NCBI RefSeq assembly: GCF_023101205.1 | Contig: NZ_CP078078.1 | Location: 1,426,001 to 1,490,000 of the forward strand | Direction of reading: 5' to 3' | From: Microbacterium aurugineum | GTDB taxonomy: Bacteria; Actinomycetota; Actinomycetes; Actinomycetales; Microbacteriaceae | DNA: 64,000 nt | In this document: piece after piece, positions 45,851-56,271 of the stretch | Position numbering within the stretch: the stretch's first letter is position 1 | Layout: every line of letters begins with the position of its first letter | Notes under the pieces: generated by a model | Database searches by the model: none | Told to the model about the DNA's origin: nothing | The model's input: only the letters and a program-made list of their open reading frames with translations | Translations under genes and position numbers: made by a program

Positions 45851-46786
45851 TCACTCTCCAGTCTCGGGCGGACCCAGCTTCTCCCAGCCCTCGGTGATGA
45901 CTCGACCGTACAGGACATCGGGGTCCAACCGACGCAGCTCCTCCGCGAGGCACTCACGAAGGGTCCGGCGCGGCAGGTGGAGGTCGTGGTTCGGCTGTCC
46001 GGGCTGCGTGAGCACCGCGACGCCCGGCGTCGGGCGCTCCAGCAGGATGTCGCCGGACTCACGGGTCAGGCGCACGGACTTGATGCCCTCTTCCCAATGC
46101 TCAGGATCCTCGTACGACCAGCGCACCCGAACCTCGAGCGCCATCTGCAGCCAGGCGGCCAGCAGAGCGGTGGACGGGGAAGCCGCGGCTCCACGGACCT
46201 CGACGCCGGTGATCGGCTCGTAGGGCGGCTGATCCAGCACGGCCGCCAGTTGTTCCCGCCAGTGCGTCAGCCGGGTCCAGGCGAGGTCGGTGTCACCGGG
46301 GGCATGGGTCTCGCCGAGGAGGGCGAGCCGGTCGCGGACGTCGCTCGCCGTCGCCGCATCCGTGATGCGTCGCTGGGCGATCTTGCCGAGTGGTGACTGC
46401 GCCGGGGCGACCGGAGCTGCTTCGGGCCACCACGCGACGACGGGAGCATCCGGCAGGAGGAGGCCGGTGATCAGGCTCTCCTCGTTGCTGGCGGCGTCAC
46501 CGAAGGCACGGAGGACGACCACCTCGCTGGCGCCGGCGTCTCCGCCGACGCGGATCTGCGCATCGAGGCGGGAATCCCCTTCGCCGGTCGTGAGCACGAT
46601 GACGCGCATGGGGTGCTCGCGGGACGCATCGTTGGCGGCATCGATGGCGGCCTCGGCCACCCCGTTGCGTGCGGAGATGACCAGGGTGAGGACACGACCG
46701 AGAGCGACGGCGCCGCCCTCCTCGCGTACCTTGACCAGCTGCTTCGCGACCTGGCTGACGGTGGTGTCGGGAAGATCGATGATCAC
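45851..46786 (-). CDS. opcA: Glucose-6-phosphate dehydrogenase assembly protein OpcA
   Basis: The 311-residue protein opens VIIDLPDTTVSQVAKQLVKVREEGGAVALGRVLTLV and contains LLLPDAPVVAWWPEAAP, both standard for OpcA, the allosteric partner that activates Zwf in actinobacteria and cyanobacteria. GTG 46786 overlaps the zwf stop (GTGA) with GGAG six bases upstream; longer frames would run into zwf. Translation is coupled to zwf, consistent with a stoichiometric complex. Confidence 0.95.
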   Translation of the reverse strand: MIIDLPDTTVSQVAKQLVKVREEGGAVALGRVLTLVISARNGVAEAAIDAANDASREHPMRVIVLTTGEGDSRLDAQIRVGGDAGASEVVVLRAFGDAASNEESLITGLLLPDAPVVAWWPEAAPVAPAQSPLGKIAQRRITDAATASDVRDRLALLGETHAPGDTDLAWTRLTHWREQLAAVLDQPPYEPITGVEVRGAAASPSTALLAAWLQMALEVRVRWSYEDPEHWEEGIKSVRLTRESGDILLERPTPGVAVLTQPGQPNHDLHLPRRTLRECLAEELRRLDPDVLYGRVITEGWEKLGPPETGE

Positions 46787-48333
46787 GGGCGTCTCCAGAC
46801 TCGTCCATCGCGGGCCAGCAGGTCGTCGGCTGATGCCGGTCCCCACGAGCCTGGCGCGTACTGCTCGACCGGGCCGCCCTCGGCGGCCCAGTACTTCTCG
46901 ACGGGATCGAGGATCTTCCAGGAGAGCTCGACCTCCTCGTGCCGCGGGAACAGCGGCGGGTCACCCAGGAGGACGTCGAGGATCAGACGCTCGTACGCCT
47001 CGGGGCTCGCCTCGGTGAACGCGTGGCCGTAGCCGAAGTCCATCGTGACGTCGCGGACGTTGGATCCGCTGCCCGGAACCTTCGAGCCGAACCGGATGGT
47101 GACGCCCTCGTCGGGCTGCACCCGGATGACGAGCGCATTCTGTCCGAGTTCCGAGGCGTTGCCACGCCCGAACAGGTGCTGGGGTGCGCGCTTGAAGACC
47201 ACGGCGATCTCGGTCACACGACGTCCGAGGCGTTTGCCGGTGCGCAGGTAGAACGGCACACCGGCCCACCGACGCGTGTCGATCTCGAGCTTGATGGCCG
47301 CGTAGGTCTCCGTGGTCGACTCGGGGTTCATCCCCTCCTCCGCCAGGAAGCCGGTCACCTGCTCGCCGCCCTGCCAGCCGCCGTCGTACTGCCCACGCGC
47401 GGTGGCGAGGGAGAGGTCCTCCGGGACGTGGACGGCAGCGAGCACCTTCTCCTTCTCGGCACGCAGGTCCGCAGCCGACAGGCTGATCGGCTCTTCCATG
47501 GCGGTCAGGGCGAGGAGCTGGAGGAGGTGGTTCTGAATCACGTCGCGCGCAGCGCCGATGCCGTCGTAGTAACCGGCCCGGCCGCCCACGCCGATGTCCT
47601 CGGCCATGGTGATCTGCACATGATCGACGTAGTTGCGGTTCCAGATCGGCTCATACAACTCGTTCGCGAAGCGCAGCGCCAGGATGTTCTGGACCGTCTC
47701 CTTGCCCAGGTAGTGGTCGATGCGGAAGATCGAGTCGGCCGGGAAGGCCACTTCGAGCGCAGCGTTGAGGGCACGCGCGGACTCGAGGTCGTGTCCGAAG
47801 GGCTTCTCGATCACCACCCGCCGCCAGCGCTCGTCATCGTCGCTGTTCTCACCGACGAGCCCGGAATCCTTCAGCTGCTTGGCGACGAGCGGGAAGTCCT
47901 TGGGCGGGATCGACAGGTAGAACGCGTGGTTGCCCATGGTGCCGCGTTCGAGGTCGAGCTTCTCGACGGTCTCACGGAGCTTGTGGAACGAGTCCGGGTT
48001 GTCGAACTCACCCGAGACGAAGCGGATGCCCTGCAGCAGCTGAGTCCACGTCTCTTCACGGAACGGCGTCCGGGCGTGCTCCTTCACCGCGTCGTAGACG
48101 ACCTGCGCGAAGTCCTGGTCTTCCCAGTCCCGGCGAGCGAACCCGACCAGGGCGAACCCCGGAGGGAGCAGCCCGCGGTTGGCGAGATCGTAGACCGCGG
48201 GCATCAGCTTCTTGCGTGAGAGGTCACCGGTGACTCCGAAGATCACGAGGGCGCTGGGCCCCGCGATCCGATTGAGGCGGCGGTCATCGGGGTCACGCAG
48301 CGGGTTGTGCCCGCGCGAGAGGGGAACAGACAT
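46783..48333 (-). CDS. zwf: Glucose-6-phosphate dehydrogenase
   Basis: The 516-residue enzyme has VIFGVTGDLSRKKLMPAVY (Rossmann nucleotide-binding), IDHYLGKE with the catalytic His/Lys signature, and the long C-terminal beta domain ending VWRRP. It oxidises glucose 6-phosphate, opening the oxidative pentose phosphate branch and making NADPH. AGGAGA lies ten bases before the ATG. It follows pgi, which controls the competing use of the same substrate. Confidence 0.97.
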   Translation of the reverse strand: MSVPLSRGHNPLRDPDDRRLNRIAGPSALVIFGVTGDLSRKKLMPAVYDLANRGLLPPGFALVGFARRDWEDQDFAQVVYDAVKEHARTPFREETWTQLLQGIRFVSGEFDNPDSFHKLRETVEKLDLERGTMGNHAFYLSIPPKDFPLVAKQLKDSGLVGENSDDDERWRRVVIEKPFGHDLESARALNAALEVAFPADSIFRIDHYLGKETVQNILALRFANELYEPIWNRNYVDHVQITMAEDIGVGGRAGYYDGIGAARDVIQNHLLQLLALTAMEEPISLSAADLRAEKEKVLAAVHVPEDLSLATARGQYDGGWQGGEQVTGFLAEEGMNPESTTETYAAIKLEIDTRRWAGVPFYLRTGKRLGRRVTEIAVVFKRAPQHLFGRGNASELGQNALVIRVQPDEGVTIRFGSKVPGSGSNVRDVTMDFGYGHAFTEASPEAYERLILDVLLGDPPLFPRHEEVELSWKILDPVEKYWAAEGGPVEQYAPGSWGPASADDLLARDGRVWRRP

Positions 48334-48354
48334 CAGTGGGGGATTCTCCTGCTG

Positions 48355-49962
48355 TTACTTCTGTGCGGCTTCGAAGAGGGCGAGCACGTCGTCCGAGGAC
48401 TCGGTGATCGTCAGCGTGACGACGGGACGTCCGTGCTCGGCGAGCACGGCGGCGTCACCGGCGGCCTGGGCCTGGATGAGCTGCCCGAAGGTGAAGGGAC
48501 GATCCGGGATCTCGAGATCGATGTCCGTGCGCTCGAGGATCTGCAGGAACACCCCCTGCGCGGGACCGCCCTTGTGATACTGGCCGGTCGAGTGCAGGAA
48601 CCGCGGACCCCATCCGAAGGTGGTCGGTCGTCCGGAGTCGGCGGCCACCAGTTCGCGCAGGCCCTGGAGCTGAGGCACCTCGAGCCGGTTGACGTAGGCC
48701 TGGATCGACACGTAGCCGTCGGCGGGGAGCTGCGCCCAGAGTGCGTCCAGGACGCCCTCGACGGTGCCGGAGGCCGCGAGTGCCGGGTCGGACACACGCA
48801 CCTCGACGCCGTTCTCGACGAAGGCCGGGGCGGTCGGCTCGGGGCGTGCGTCGAGAAGGCCACGGGCGGCGACCTTGGCCGATTCGACATCGGGCTGATC
48901 GAAGGGGTTGATGTGCAGCAGGTGGCCCGCGATCGCGGTCGCGTACTCCCAGACGATGAGCTGCGCGCCGAGCGTCCCGCTGACGAGGATCTCGCCCTCG
49001 TAGCGTTCGTGCAGGTGGAACTCGTTCGCGTCGTCGACGAGCCGCACGATCTGCAGGTCGGCGGGCACCGGGTCGAGCTCCGGGGAGACCGGAAGGAGGA
49101 CGACCGGGAGGATACCGGTACCGTCCTTGCCGGTGGACTCGGCGATGAGCTGCTCGATCCAGTCCGGCAGACCCTTGATGTGCGTGCCGTCCGTGATCAG
49201 GCCGAGCTTGTCGCGACGGGGGTTCGTCGCGGCGATGGCCGCACCGAGGCGGAGCGCCGGGTTCTCGGCGGAGTCGACGGCCACCTCGAGGGACGAGGCC
49301 TCGGCTTCGTTCAGCAGCTCGTCGATGTCGACGCCCGCGAGACCTGTCGGCACCAGTCCGAACGCTGTGAGCGCTGAGTAGCGCCCTCCGACGTTCGGGT
49401 CGGCGTTGAAGACGCGGTACCCTGCTTCGCGCGCCGACGCATCGAGCGGGGAACCGGGGTCGGTCACGACGACGATGCGTTCCACGGGGTCGATGCCGAG
49501 GTCGCGGAAAGCGGCCTCGAAGGTACGACGCTGCGAGTCGGTCTCGACCGTGGACCCGGACTTCGACGACACGACCAGAACGGTGCCCTCGAGCCCTTCA
49601 TCCAGGGCGGCGAGCACCTGGCCGGGAGCGGTCGAGTCGAGGATGGTCAGCGGCATCCCTGCGGTTTGTGCGATGACCTCGGGAGCGAGCGAGGAGCCTC
49701 CCATGCCTGCCAGGACGACCCGCGTGACCCCTTTGGCGTGGAGGTCGTCGCGCAGGGCGACGATTTCGGCGACGAGGGGGCGCGAGACCGAGACGGCCTC
49801 GACCCATCCGAGCCGGATCGACGCCTCCGCCTCTGCCGCGGTACCCCAGAGCGTGGGATCTCCGCCGGTGATGCGGGAAGCGACGAGATCGTGGACGAGG
49901 CTCGGCACCGTCTCATCGATCGCGGCGCGCGCGGCTCCGGATGCGTGGATGGAGAACGTCAT
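48355..49962 (-). CDS. pgi: Glucose-6-phosphate isomerase
   Basis: The 535-residue protein is a complete PGI with two sugar-isomerase domains: [39 protein letters not shown] (phosphate-binding serines), and [20 protein letters not shown] with the catalytic His near the C-terminus. It interconverts glucose 6-phosphate and fructose 6-phosphate. The shorter, diverged type resembles those in other actinobacterial pentose phosphate operons. The ATG overlaps the tal stop by four bases. Confidence 0.92.
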   Translation of the reverse strand: MTFSIHASGAARAAIDETVPSLVHDLVASRITGGDPTLWGTAAEAEASIRLGWVEAVSVSRPLVAEIVALRDDLHAKGVTRVVLAGMGGSSLAPEVIAQTAGMPLTILDSTAPGQVLAALDEGLEGTVLVVSSKSGSTVETDSQRRTFEAAFRDLGIDPVERIVVVTDPGSPLDASAREAGYRVFNADPNVGGRYSALTAFGLVPTGLAGVDIDELLNEAEASSLEVAVDSAENPALRLGAAIAATNPRRDKLGLITDGTHIKGLPDWIEQLIAESTGKDGTGILPVVLLPVSPELDPVPADLQIVRLVDDANEFHLHERYEGEILVSGTLGAQLIVWEYATAIAGHLLHINPFDQPDVESAKVAARGLLDARPEPTAPAFVENGVEVRVSDPALAASGTVEGVLDALWAQLPADGYVSIQAYVNRLEVPQLQGLRELVAADSGRPTTFGWGPRFLHSTGQYHKGGPAQGVFLQILERTDIDLEIPDRPFTFGQLIQAQAAGDAAVLAEHGRPVVTLTITESSDDVLALFEAAQK

Positions 49963-51071
49963 CGCTGGGACTCCAGACCTTCGGCGACCTGCGTCAGCAG
50001 ATCGTGCCACGAGTCGATGAACTTCGCGACGCCCTCGTCCTCGAGCACCTGGGTGACATCGGTGAAGTCGATGCCGACCTCGGCGAGTCCGGCGAAGACG
50101 GCGCGGGCTTCTTCGTAGCCGCCCGTGATCGTGTCGCCGGTGACGACGCCGTGGTCGAACGTCGCCTCGAGGGTCTTCTCCGGCATCGTGTTGACGACGC
50201 CCTGAGCGACGAGCTCGGTCACGTAGAGGGTGTCGGGGAGTGCGGGATCCTTGACGCCCGTCGAAGCCCACAGCGGACGCTGCGGGTTGGCTCCGGCATC
50301 GAGCAGGTTCTTGGCGCGGTCACCGGCGAAGCTCTGCTCGAAGAGCTCGTAGGCGAGGCGGGCGTTCGCCAGGCCCGCCTTGCTCTTGAGCGCCTCCGCG
50401 GCGTCGGTCCCGATGGCGCTGAGACGCTTGTCCGTCTCGGTGTCGACCCGGGAGACGAAGAACGAGGCGACCGAGTGGATGGTCGACAGGTCGATGCCGG
50501 CTGCCTTCGCGGTCTCGAGTCCGGTGAGGTAGGCGTCGATGACCTCTGCGTAGCGCTCGAGGCTGAAGATCAGCGTGACGTTGACGCTGATCCCGGCGCC
50601 GATCGCCTCGGAGATCGCCGGGAGACCCGCCTTGGTCGCCGGGATCTTGACGAGCAGGTTGGGGCGGTCGATCTTCGCCCACAGCTCCTTGGCCTGTGCC
50701 ACGGTGCCCGCGGTGTCGTGGGCGAGGTCGGGGGAGACCTCGATCGAGACACGACCGTCGACGTGGTCTGACGCTTCCCAGACCGGGCGGAAGACGTCGA
50801 GTGCCGCGGCCACGTCCTGCGTGGTGGCGGCGAAGACCGCCTCCTCGGCGCTCGCCCCGGATGCCGCGAGCTCGGTCACCTGCGCGTCGTACGAGGTGTC
50901 GTTCTTGTCCGTGATCGCGTTCGCGAAGATCGTCGGGTTCGTGGTGACTCCGACGATGTTGCGCGACGAGATCAGCTCGGCGAGGTTGCCGGAGGAGATG
51001 CGGGTGCGGGAGAGGTCGTCGAGCCAGATGCTGACACCTGCGGCGGCGAGCTGTGCGGTGGGGGTGCTCAT
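49959..51071 (-). CDS. tal: Transaldolase
   Basis: The 370-residue enzyme matches the long actinobacterial transaldolase: [34 protein letters not shown], and [11 protein letters not shown] with the Schiff-base lysine. It transfers dihydroxyacetone units between sugar phosphates. It overlaps tkt upstream and pgi downstream by four bases each, showing tight coupling through the operon. Confidence 0.96.
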   Translation of the reverse strand: MSTPTAQLAAAGVSIWLDDLSRTRISSGNLAELISSRNIVGVTTNPTIFANAITDKNDTSYDAQVTELAASGASAEEAVFAATTQDVAAALDVFRPVWEASDHVDGRVSIEVSPDLAHDTAGTVAQAKELWAKIDRPNLLVKIPATKAGLPAISEAIGAGISVNVTLIFSLERYAEVIDAYLTGLETAKAAGIDLSTIHSVASFFVSRVDTETDKRLSAIGTDAAEALKSKAGLANARLAYELFEQSFAGDRAKNLLDAGANPQRPLWASTGVKDPALPDTLYVTELVAQGVVNTMPEKTLEATFDHGVVTGDTITGGYEEARAVFAGLAEVGIDFTDVTQVLEDEGVAKFIDSWHDLLTQVAEGLESQR

Positions 51072-53185
51072 GCGTTCTCCTTGGTGCTGTGTGCGGCGAT
51101 GGTCTCGCGTGCGGCCGCGATGACGGCCTCGGTCGTGATCCCGAATTTCTCGAACAGGGTCTTGTAGTCGGCGGAGGCACCGAAGTGGTCGATGCCGATC
51201 GAGCGACCGCGGTCGCCGACGATCTCGCGCCAGCCGAGCACCGATCCCGCCTCCACGGAGACGCGGGCCGTGACGGAAGCCGGAAGCACGCTCTCACGGT
51301 ACGCCTCGTCCTGCTCGTGGAACCACTCCAGCGAAGGAGCGGAGACGACGCGGACGTTCACACCTTCCGCGGCCAGCGCCTCGCGGGCGCCCACGGCGAG
51401 CTGCACCTCCGAGCCGGTCGCGATGATGATGACGTCGGGCGTTCCGCTCGGTGCTTCGGCCAGGACGTAGGCGCCCTTGGACGCGTTGTCGGCGGAGGCG
51501 AACACGTCGCCCGAGGCCGCACCGTCGCCGCGCTCGAACACCGGGATGTTCTGCCGCGTCAGGGCGATGCCGGCGGGGCCCCCGTGGCGACGCAGGATCT
51601 CCAGCCACGCGGCCGAGGTCTCGTTCGCGTCCGCGGGGCGCACGACCGTGAAGTTCGGGATCGCGCGGAGGGTGGCGAGCTGCTCGATCGGCTGGTGGGT
51701 GGGCCCGTCCTCGCCGAGGGCGACCGAGTCGTGCGTCCAGACGAAGACGGACGGGATGTCCATGAGCGCCGCGAGGCGAACCGCGGGCCGCATGTAGTCG
51801 CTGAAGATCAGGAACGTGCCGCCGAACGCGCGGGTCGGGCCGTGCAGCACGATGCCGTTCACGATCGCACCCATGGCGTGCTCGCGGATGCCGAAGTGCA
51901 GCACGCGTCCGTACGGGTTGCCCGACCACTCGTGGGTCGACCACTCGGTGGGGATGAACGACGGCGCATCCTTGATGGTCGTGAGGTTCGACTCGGCGAG
52001 GTCAGCCGATCCGCCCCACAGCTCGGGGAGCTCGGCGGCGAGGGCGTTGATGACCTGGCCGGACGCGGCGCGGGTCGACACCTCCTTGCCGGACTCGAAC
52101 ACGGGCAGCGCGCCGGTGATGTCGGCCGGGAGCTCCTGGGCCTCGAGCCGGTCGAGCAGGGCTTTCTTCTCCGGGTTCGCCGACGCCCAGGCGTCGAACG
52201 ACTCCTGCCACGCGGCACGTGCCTCGGCAGCGCGAGCGGCGAGACCACGCGTGTGGGCGATGACCTCGTCGGCGACCACGAAGTTCTGGTCGGGGTCGAA
52301 GCCGAGGACCTTCTTGGTCGCGGCCAGCTCGTCGGCACCCAGGGCGGAGCCGTGGATCTTGCCGGAGTTCTGCTTGCCGGGCGAGGGCCAGCCGATGATC
52401 GTCTTGAGGATGATGAGCGACGGCTTCGAGGTCTCGCCCTGAGCGGCCTCGATGGCCGCGTTGAGCTCGGCGACGTCTTCGACGTACTCGCCGGTCTTCT
52501 TCCAGTCGACGACCTGGACCTGCCAGCCGTAGGACTCGTAACGCTTCGCGACGTCCTCGGTGAAGGCGACGTTGGTGTCGTCCTCGATCGAGATCTGGTT
52601 GGAGTCGTAGATCGCGATCAGATTGCCGAGCTGCTGGTGGCCGGCCAGAGAGGAGGCTTCGCTCGTGACGCCCTCCTGCAGGTCGCCGTCACCGGCGATC
52701 ACGTACACGAAGTGGTCGAACGGACTCGTGCCCGCAGCGGCTTCGGGGTCGAACAGGCCGCGTTCGTAGCGGGCGGCGTAGGCGAAGCCCACGGCCGAGG
52801 CGAGTCCCTGGCCGAGAGGTCCGGTCGTGATCTCGACGCCCTTGGTGTGCCCGTACTCCGGGTGTCCGGGGGTCAGCGAGCCCCACGTGCGAAGCGCCTT
52901 CAGGTCGTCGAGCTCGAGCCCGAAACCACCGAGGTAGAGCTGCACGTACTGGGTGAGGGAGGAGTGCCCCACGGACAGGATGAAGCGGTCGCGGCCCAGC
53001 CAGTCGGTGTCGGTCGGATCGTGGCGGAGCACCCGCTGGTAGAGGAGATACGCGGCCGGAGCGAGGCTCATCGCCGTGCCGGGGTGCCCGTTGCCGACCT
53101 TCTCGACGGCATCGGCCGCCAGGATCCGGGCGGTGTCCACCGCACGTCGATCGATCTCATCCCACTGCAATTCCGACACGTTCAT
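51068..53185 (-). CDS. tkt: Transketolase
   Basis: The 705-residue enzyme has the thiamine-diphosphate motif [20 protein letters not shown] to IAIYDSN, the N-terminal [17 protein letters not shown], and the C-terminal pyrimidine-binding region [12 protein letters not shown]. It moves two-carbon units in the pentose phosphate pathway. It is first in the six-gene minus-strand operon. AAAGGG precedes the ATG. Its predicted 5' leader is about 118 bases and contains a tandem 15-bp repeat. Confidence 0.97.
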   Translation of the reverse strand: MNVSELQWDEIDRRAVDTARILAADAVEKVGNGHPGTAMSLAPAAYLLYQRVLRHDPTDTDWLGRDRFILSVGHSSLTQYVQLYLGGFGLELDDLKALRTWGSLTPGHPEYGHTKGVEITTGPLGQGLASAVGFAYAARYERGLFDPEAAAGTSPFDHFVYVIAGDGDLQEGVTSEASSLAGHQQLGNLIAIYDSNQISIEDDTNVAFTEDVAKRYESYGWQVQVVDWKKTGEYVEDVAELNAAIEAAQGETSKPSLIILKTIIGWPSPGKQNSGKIHGSALGADELAATKKVLGFDPDQNFVVADEVIAHTRGLAARAAEARAAWQESFDAWASANPEKKALLDRLEAQELPADITGALPVFESGKEVSTRAASGQVINALAAELPELWGGSADLAESNLTTIKDAPSFIPTEWSTHEWSGNPYGRVLHFGIREHAMGAIVNGIVLHGPTRAFGGTFLIFSDYMRPAVRLAALMDIPSVFVWTHDSVALGEDGPTHQPIEQLATLRAIPNFTVVRPADANETSAAWLEILRRHGGPAGIALTRQNIPVFERGDGAASGDVFASADNASKGAYVLAEAPSGTPDVIIIATGSEVQLAVGAREALAAEGVNVRVVSAPSLEWFHEQDEAYRESVLPASVTARVSVEAGSVLGWREIVGDRGRSIGIDHFGASADYKTLFEKFGITTEAVIAAARETIAAHSTKENA

Positions 53186-53216
53186 GCCCTTTCCGACAGT
53201 TTCGAGGGCGCCCGTA

Positions 53217-53251
53217 TTCCCTGGCGCATCCGCAACTTCCCTGGCGCATCC
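53217..53251 (-). repeat. Tandem 15-bp direct repeat in the tkt leader
   Basis: Two identical 15-bp units (53217-53231 and 53237-53251; minus-strand GGATGCGCCAGGGAA) are 20 bp apart, about two helical turns. They lie between the predicted tkt start site and its ATG. Could be a regulator-binding pair or an RNA element. Confidence 0.6.
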
Positions 53252-53310
53252 TGCACCGTCGCGGGGACGGGTGGAGGGGAGTGCGCAGCGCCGGGCGCGC
53301 GAGTGCTTTC

Positions 53311-53333
53311 AGCATAGCGAAGACGACTGTCGT
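53311..53333 (-). promoter_or_regulatory. Predicted tkt promoter with palindrome
   Basis: TATGCT on the minus strand (53311-53316) is a good -10 candidate for the tkt operon. An 11-bp palindrome, ACGACTGTCGT (53323-53333), occupies the spacer/-35 region and might be an operator. A TACACT at 53375-53380 on the plus strand is a candidate -10 for ctaB. Confidence 0.4.
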
Positions 53334-53430
53334 GCTACGCGGATCGACGGCGCAGAGGACGTCACGCCGTGTCATACACTGGAGAGGTTGTCCGGTTACG
53401 TGCGCGGAGGAGGCGATCGAGATCTCGACG

Positions 53431-54336
53431 ATGTCTGATCAGACCGTGAGGAAGTCGTCCATCGGTCGCACGGTGAAGGCGTACGTGACACTCACCAAGC
53501 CGCGTGTCCTCGAGCTGCTGCTCGTGTCGACCGTGCCGGTGATGTTCCTCGCGCAGGGCGGGCTGCCGGACCTCTGGCTCGTGCTGGCCACCGTCATCGG
53601 CGGATCCCTCAGCGCCGGTTCCGCGGCGGCGTTCAACATGTACCTCGACCGCGACATCGATGCGCACATGCATCGCACCGAGAACCGGCCGCTGGTGACC
53701 GGCGAGGTCAGTGCGCGCGGCGCACTCGTCTTCTCGTGGACGCTCGCGATCACCTCGACCGTCTGGCTGCTGGTCACGACCAACTGGCTCACGGCGACGC
53801 TCTCCGCCACGGCGATCTTCTTCTACGTCGTGATCTACACGATGATCCTCAAGCGCCGCACCGAGCAGAACATCGTCTGGGGTGGCATCGCCGGGTGCTT
53901 CCCGGTGCTCATCGGCTGGTCCGCCGTGACCGGCTCGCTCGACTGGCCGGCGTTCATCCTTTTCCTTCTCGTGTTCCTGTGGACCCCGCCGCACTACTGG
54001 CCGCTGTCGATGAAGTACAAGGACGACTACGAGGACGTCGACGTCCCGATGCTCGGGGTCACGCGCAACGCCTCGCAGGTCGGCCTCCAGGTGATCCTGT
54101 ACGCCTGGGCCACGGTCGCCTGCTCGCTCCTGCTCGTGCCGATCGCGGACATGGGGCTGGTGTACACGGTCTCCGCCGCGGTGTTCGGCGGATGGTTCAT
54201 CTACGAGTCGCATCGCCTGTACAACCGTGCGGTGCGCGGTACCGAGCCTCGCCCGATGCGCGTGTTCCACGCTTCGATCACCTATCTGACGTTGATCTTC
54301 GTCGCGGTCGCGGTCGATCCGCTGCTGCCATTCTGA
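53431..54336 (+). CDS. ctaB: Protoheme IX farnesyltransferase (heme O synthase)
   Basis: The 301-residue polytopic UbiA-family prenyltransferase has [19 protein letters not shown] (first Asp-rich motif), [17 protein letters not shown] and [11 protein letters not shown] (second Asp-rich region) and about nine helices. It converts heme B to heme O for aa3-type cytochrome oxidase. The ATG at 53431 is preferred over upstream in-frame codons, with GGAGGAGG about 20 bases upstream. It diverges from tkt, and the partner ctaA lies nearby on the other strand. Confidence 0.95.
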   Translation: MSDQTVRKSSIGRTVKAYVTLTKPRVLELLLVSTVPVMFLAQGGLPDLWLVLATVIGGSLSAGSAAAFNMYLDRDIDAHMHRTENRPLVTGEVSARGALVFSWTLAITSTVWLLVTTNWLTATLSATAIFFYVVIYTMILKRRTEQNIVWGGIAGCFPVLIGWSAVTGSLDWPAFILFLLVFLWTPPHYWPLSMKYKDDYEDVDVPMLGVTRNASQVGLQVILYAWATVACSLLLVPIADMGLVYTVSAAVFGGWFIYESHRLYNRAVRGTEPRPMRVFHASITYLTLIFVAVAVDPLLPF

Positions 54337-54345
54337 CCACTCCTC

Positions 54346-54392
54346 GAACACGACGGGGCGGCACCGATTCTCGGTGCCGCCCCGTCGTGTTC
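54346..54392. terminator. Perfect 21-bp bidirectional hairpin
   Basis: The arms 54346-54366 and 54372-54392 are fully complementary with a 5-base loop. It lies between convergent ctaB and the small membrane protein gene and can end both. Confidence 0.88.
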
Positions 54393-54404
54393 CCGCTCGG
54401 GTGA

Positions 54405-54842
54405 TCAGCGGGTGACGGAGGGGTCGTCCTCGGTCTTCTCGTCGGCCGCCTGCTCGACGGTGCCGGGGGCACCGTCCGCGGGGACCTCGGTGGTCGGGAC
54501 CGCGGTGGACTCGGGTGCGACCGGAGTCGACGGCTCCTCCGCCTCCACCGTCCAGTCGATCGTCTCGACGACGGCCGGAGCAGGGGCGGGGACGAGCGAA
54601 CGCGCGGCGACAAGTCCGAGCGTCAGCAGGATGCCGACGATACCGGCGGCGAGCACGCCGGCGCCCACGACGACGAGCGACTGTCCGACGTACACCTCGA
54701 TGCCGGTGGCGGTGCCATCGAGCAGCGTGCTGGTCATCGTGGCGATCTGACCGGAGATCAGCCATCCACCCACCGCGGTCGCGGCGAGGGAGACGACGAG
54801 CAGGAGCCAGAAGCCGATGCTTCGTGAGAGTGACTTGTTCAT
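54405..54842 (-). CDS. Small two-helix membrane protein with acidic tail
   Basis: The 145-residue protein has two transmembrane segments (about 9-30 and 55-80) and a cytoplasmic or extracellular tail of about 60 residues rich in Pro, Ala, Glu and Thr, ending KTEDDPSVTR. I do not recognise a family; similar proteins of this size are found in Microbacterium. ATG 54842 is chosen because the hydrophobic N-terminus begins there. It lies between ctaB and ctaA but nothing ties it to heme synthesis apart from position. Confidence 0.72.
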   Translation of the reverse strand: MNKSLSRSIGFWLLLVVSLAATAVGGWLISGQIATMTSTLLDGTATGIEVYVGQSLVVVGAGVLAAGIVGILLTLGLVAARSLVPAPAPAVVETIDWTVEAEEPSTPVAPESTAVPTTEVPADGAPGTVEQAADEKTEDDPSVTR

Positions 54843-54907
54843 GCGGCCATCATCGCCGACCTGCTGATGAGTCGGCGATGCGGCGCCTGTGCATCGCCTG
54901 TGCGACG

Positions 54908-56038
54908 TCAGTCTTCCGCAGGGACCGGACGCCGCAAGCGCAGCACGACCACCGTGTAGGTCGCGGCCGAGAGTGCGGCCAGGACCATGTGGATGCCGAC
55001 CAGCACCGGGGGGAGTCCTTCGCGGGCCTGCCACACGCCGACACCGACTTGCACGAGGATCGCGAGGACCAGCACGAGCAGCCAGCGCCGGGGTTCCAGA
55101 CGGAGCACCCAGGCAGCGATCGTCAAGAACAGCACCAGGCCGGCGAGGATGTATCCCGGCCAGGAGTGCACATGCGCGAGCACGGTCGCATCGAAGCCGT
55201 GGCGCAGCACGTCGGCGTCACCGGAGTGCGGACCGGAACCGGTCGTCAGGACGCCGAACAGGATCGTCATGGCCAGGACGAGGCCGGTCAGGTGGGTGAC
55301 GATCGCGAACCAGGTCGGCACCGCGCGCTCGCGCGGCCCAGGCGCGGTCTTCAGACGCACCAGGAAGGCAGCCGTGACGCACACCAGCAGCAGTGATGAC
55401 GCGTAGTGGAATCCCACGATGAAGGGGTTGAGTCCGGTGAGGACCGTGATGCCGCCGACGAGCGCCTGTGCCACGACGCCCGCCAGGACGATCCAGGCCA
55501 GAGTGACGAGATCGCGTCGTGCGGCGGTCGTGCGCACCGAGTGGACCGCGGCCGCGATGATCGCGAGGAGGAGGACACCCGTCGCGAAGGGGAACGCGAG
55601 AGGAGCCTCTTCCGCTCCGGACAAGCGGGAGACGAGGGTCACGAGGAAGTAGGTGAGAACGGCTCCCACGATGCCGCCGACGGCGAACCACAACGCCCGG
55701 ACCAGGCCGCGCTTCCCGCTGTACCGACGCAGGACCAGGAGCACGACCACGAGCGCGATGATCCCGACGACTCCGGTCATCAGGCGGTTGCCGAACTCGA
55801 TCAGGCCGTGGATGCCCTGCACCTCGAAGACCGGGACGAGGGACTCGGGAGTGCACAGCGGCCAATCCGAGCAGCCGAGTCCCGAACCGGTGAGGCGCAC
55901 GGCGCCACCGGTGCCGATGATGATGGTCTCGCTGAGGAAGGAGAGCCAGGCGAAGACCGTCAACGCACGGCCCCACAGCGCTGAACGCGGCGGTGCCGTG
56001 TCCGTCTTCGGGGAGGCGGGGATCATCGTCTCGGGCAT
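54908..56038 (-). CDS. ctaA: Heme A synthase (COX15/CtaA family)
   Basis: The 376-residue membrane protein has eight predicted helices in two four-helix halves, with GGAVRLTGSGLGCSDWPLC in the first loop (conserved cysteine pair) and repeated histidines (QGIHGLIEFGNRLM, GFHYASSLL, AHVHSWPGY) that ligate heme. It oxidises heme O to heme A. GGAGG lies close upstream of the ATG. It is divergent from the suf operon and separated from ctaB by one small gene. Confidence 0.93.
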   Translation of the reverse strand: MPETMIPASPKTDTAPPRSALWGRALTVFAWLSFLSETIIIGTGGAVRLTGSGLGCSDWPLCTPESLVPVFEVQGIHGLIEFGNRLMTGVVGIIALVVVLLVLRRYSGKRGLVRALWFAVGGIVGAVLTYFLVTLVSRLSGAEEAPLAFPFATGVLLLAIIAAAVHSVRTTAARRDLVTLAWIVLAGVVAQALVGGITVLTGLNPFIVGFHYASSLLLVCVTAAFLVRLKTAPGPRERAVPTWFAIVTHLTGLVLAMTILFGVLTTGSGPHSGDADVLRHGFDATVLAHVHSWPGYILAGLVLFLTIAAWVLRLEPRRWLLVLVLAILVQVGVGVWQAREGLPPVLVGIHMVLAALSAATYTVVVLRLRRPVPAED

Positions 56039-56096
56039 AAGTCCTCCGGACCGCGCGCGACGCGGCGGGCATGGCCCGTCTGTCAGGCGGAACCTG

Positions 56097-56102
56097 TAGA
56101 AT
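56097..56102 (+). promoter_or_regulatory. Candidate -10 box (TGTAGAAT context) for the suf operon
   Basis: TAGAAT preceded by TG forms an extended -10-like element about 170 bases upstream of sufB, implying a long leader (56109-56271). No SufR-type operator or gene is recognisable here. Confidence 0.35.
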
Positions 56103-56271
56103 CGGATTGTTGCGATGAGCGCTGACCGCGCTGAAGCATCGTCAACAGTTTAGGCGCGATGGAAGCGCCGGTGATGAGGGCCCACCAACGGCACCCGCTC
56201 CCGCAGACTCGACGGGGATCAGGTGTGTCGGGGCGGATGACACCGTTTGGGACCTGTGAGGAGAGTGTTGG

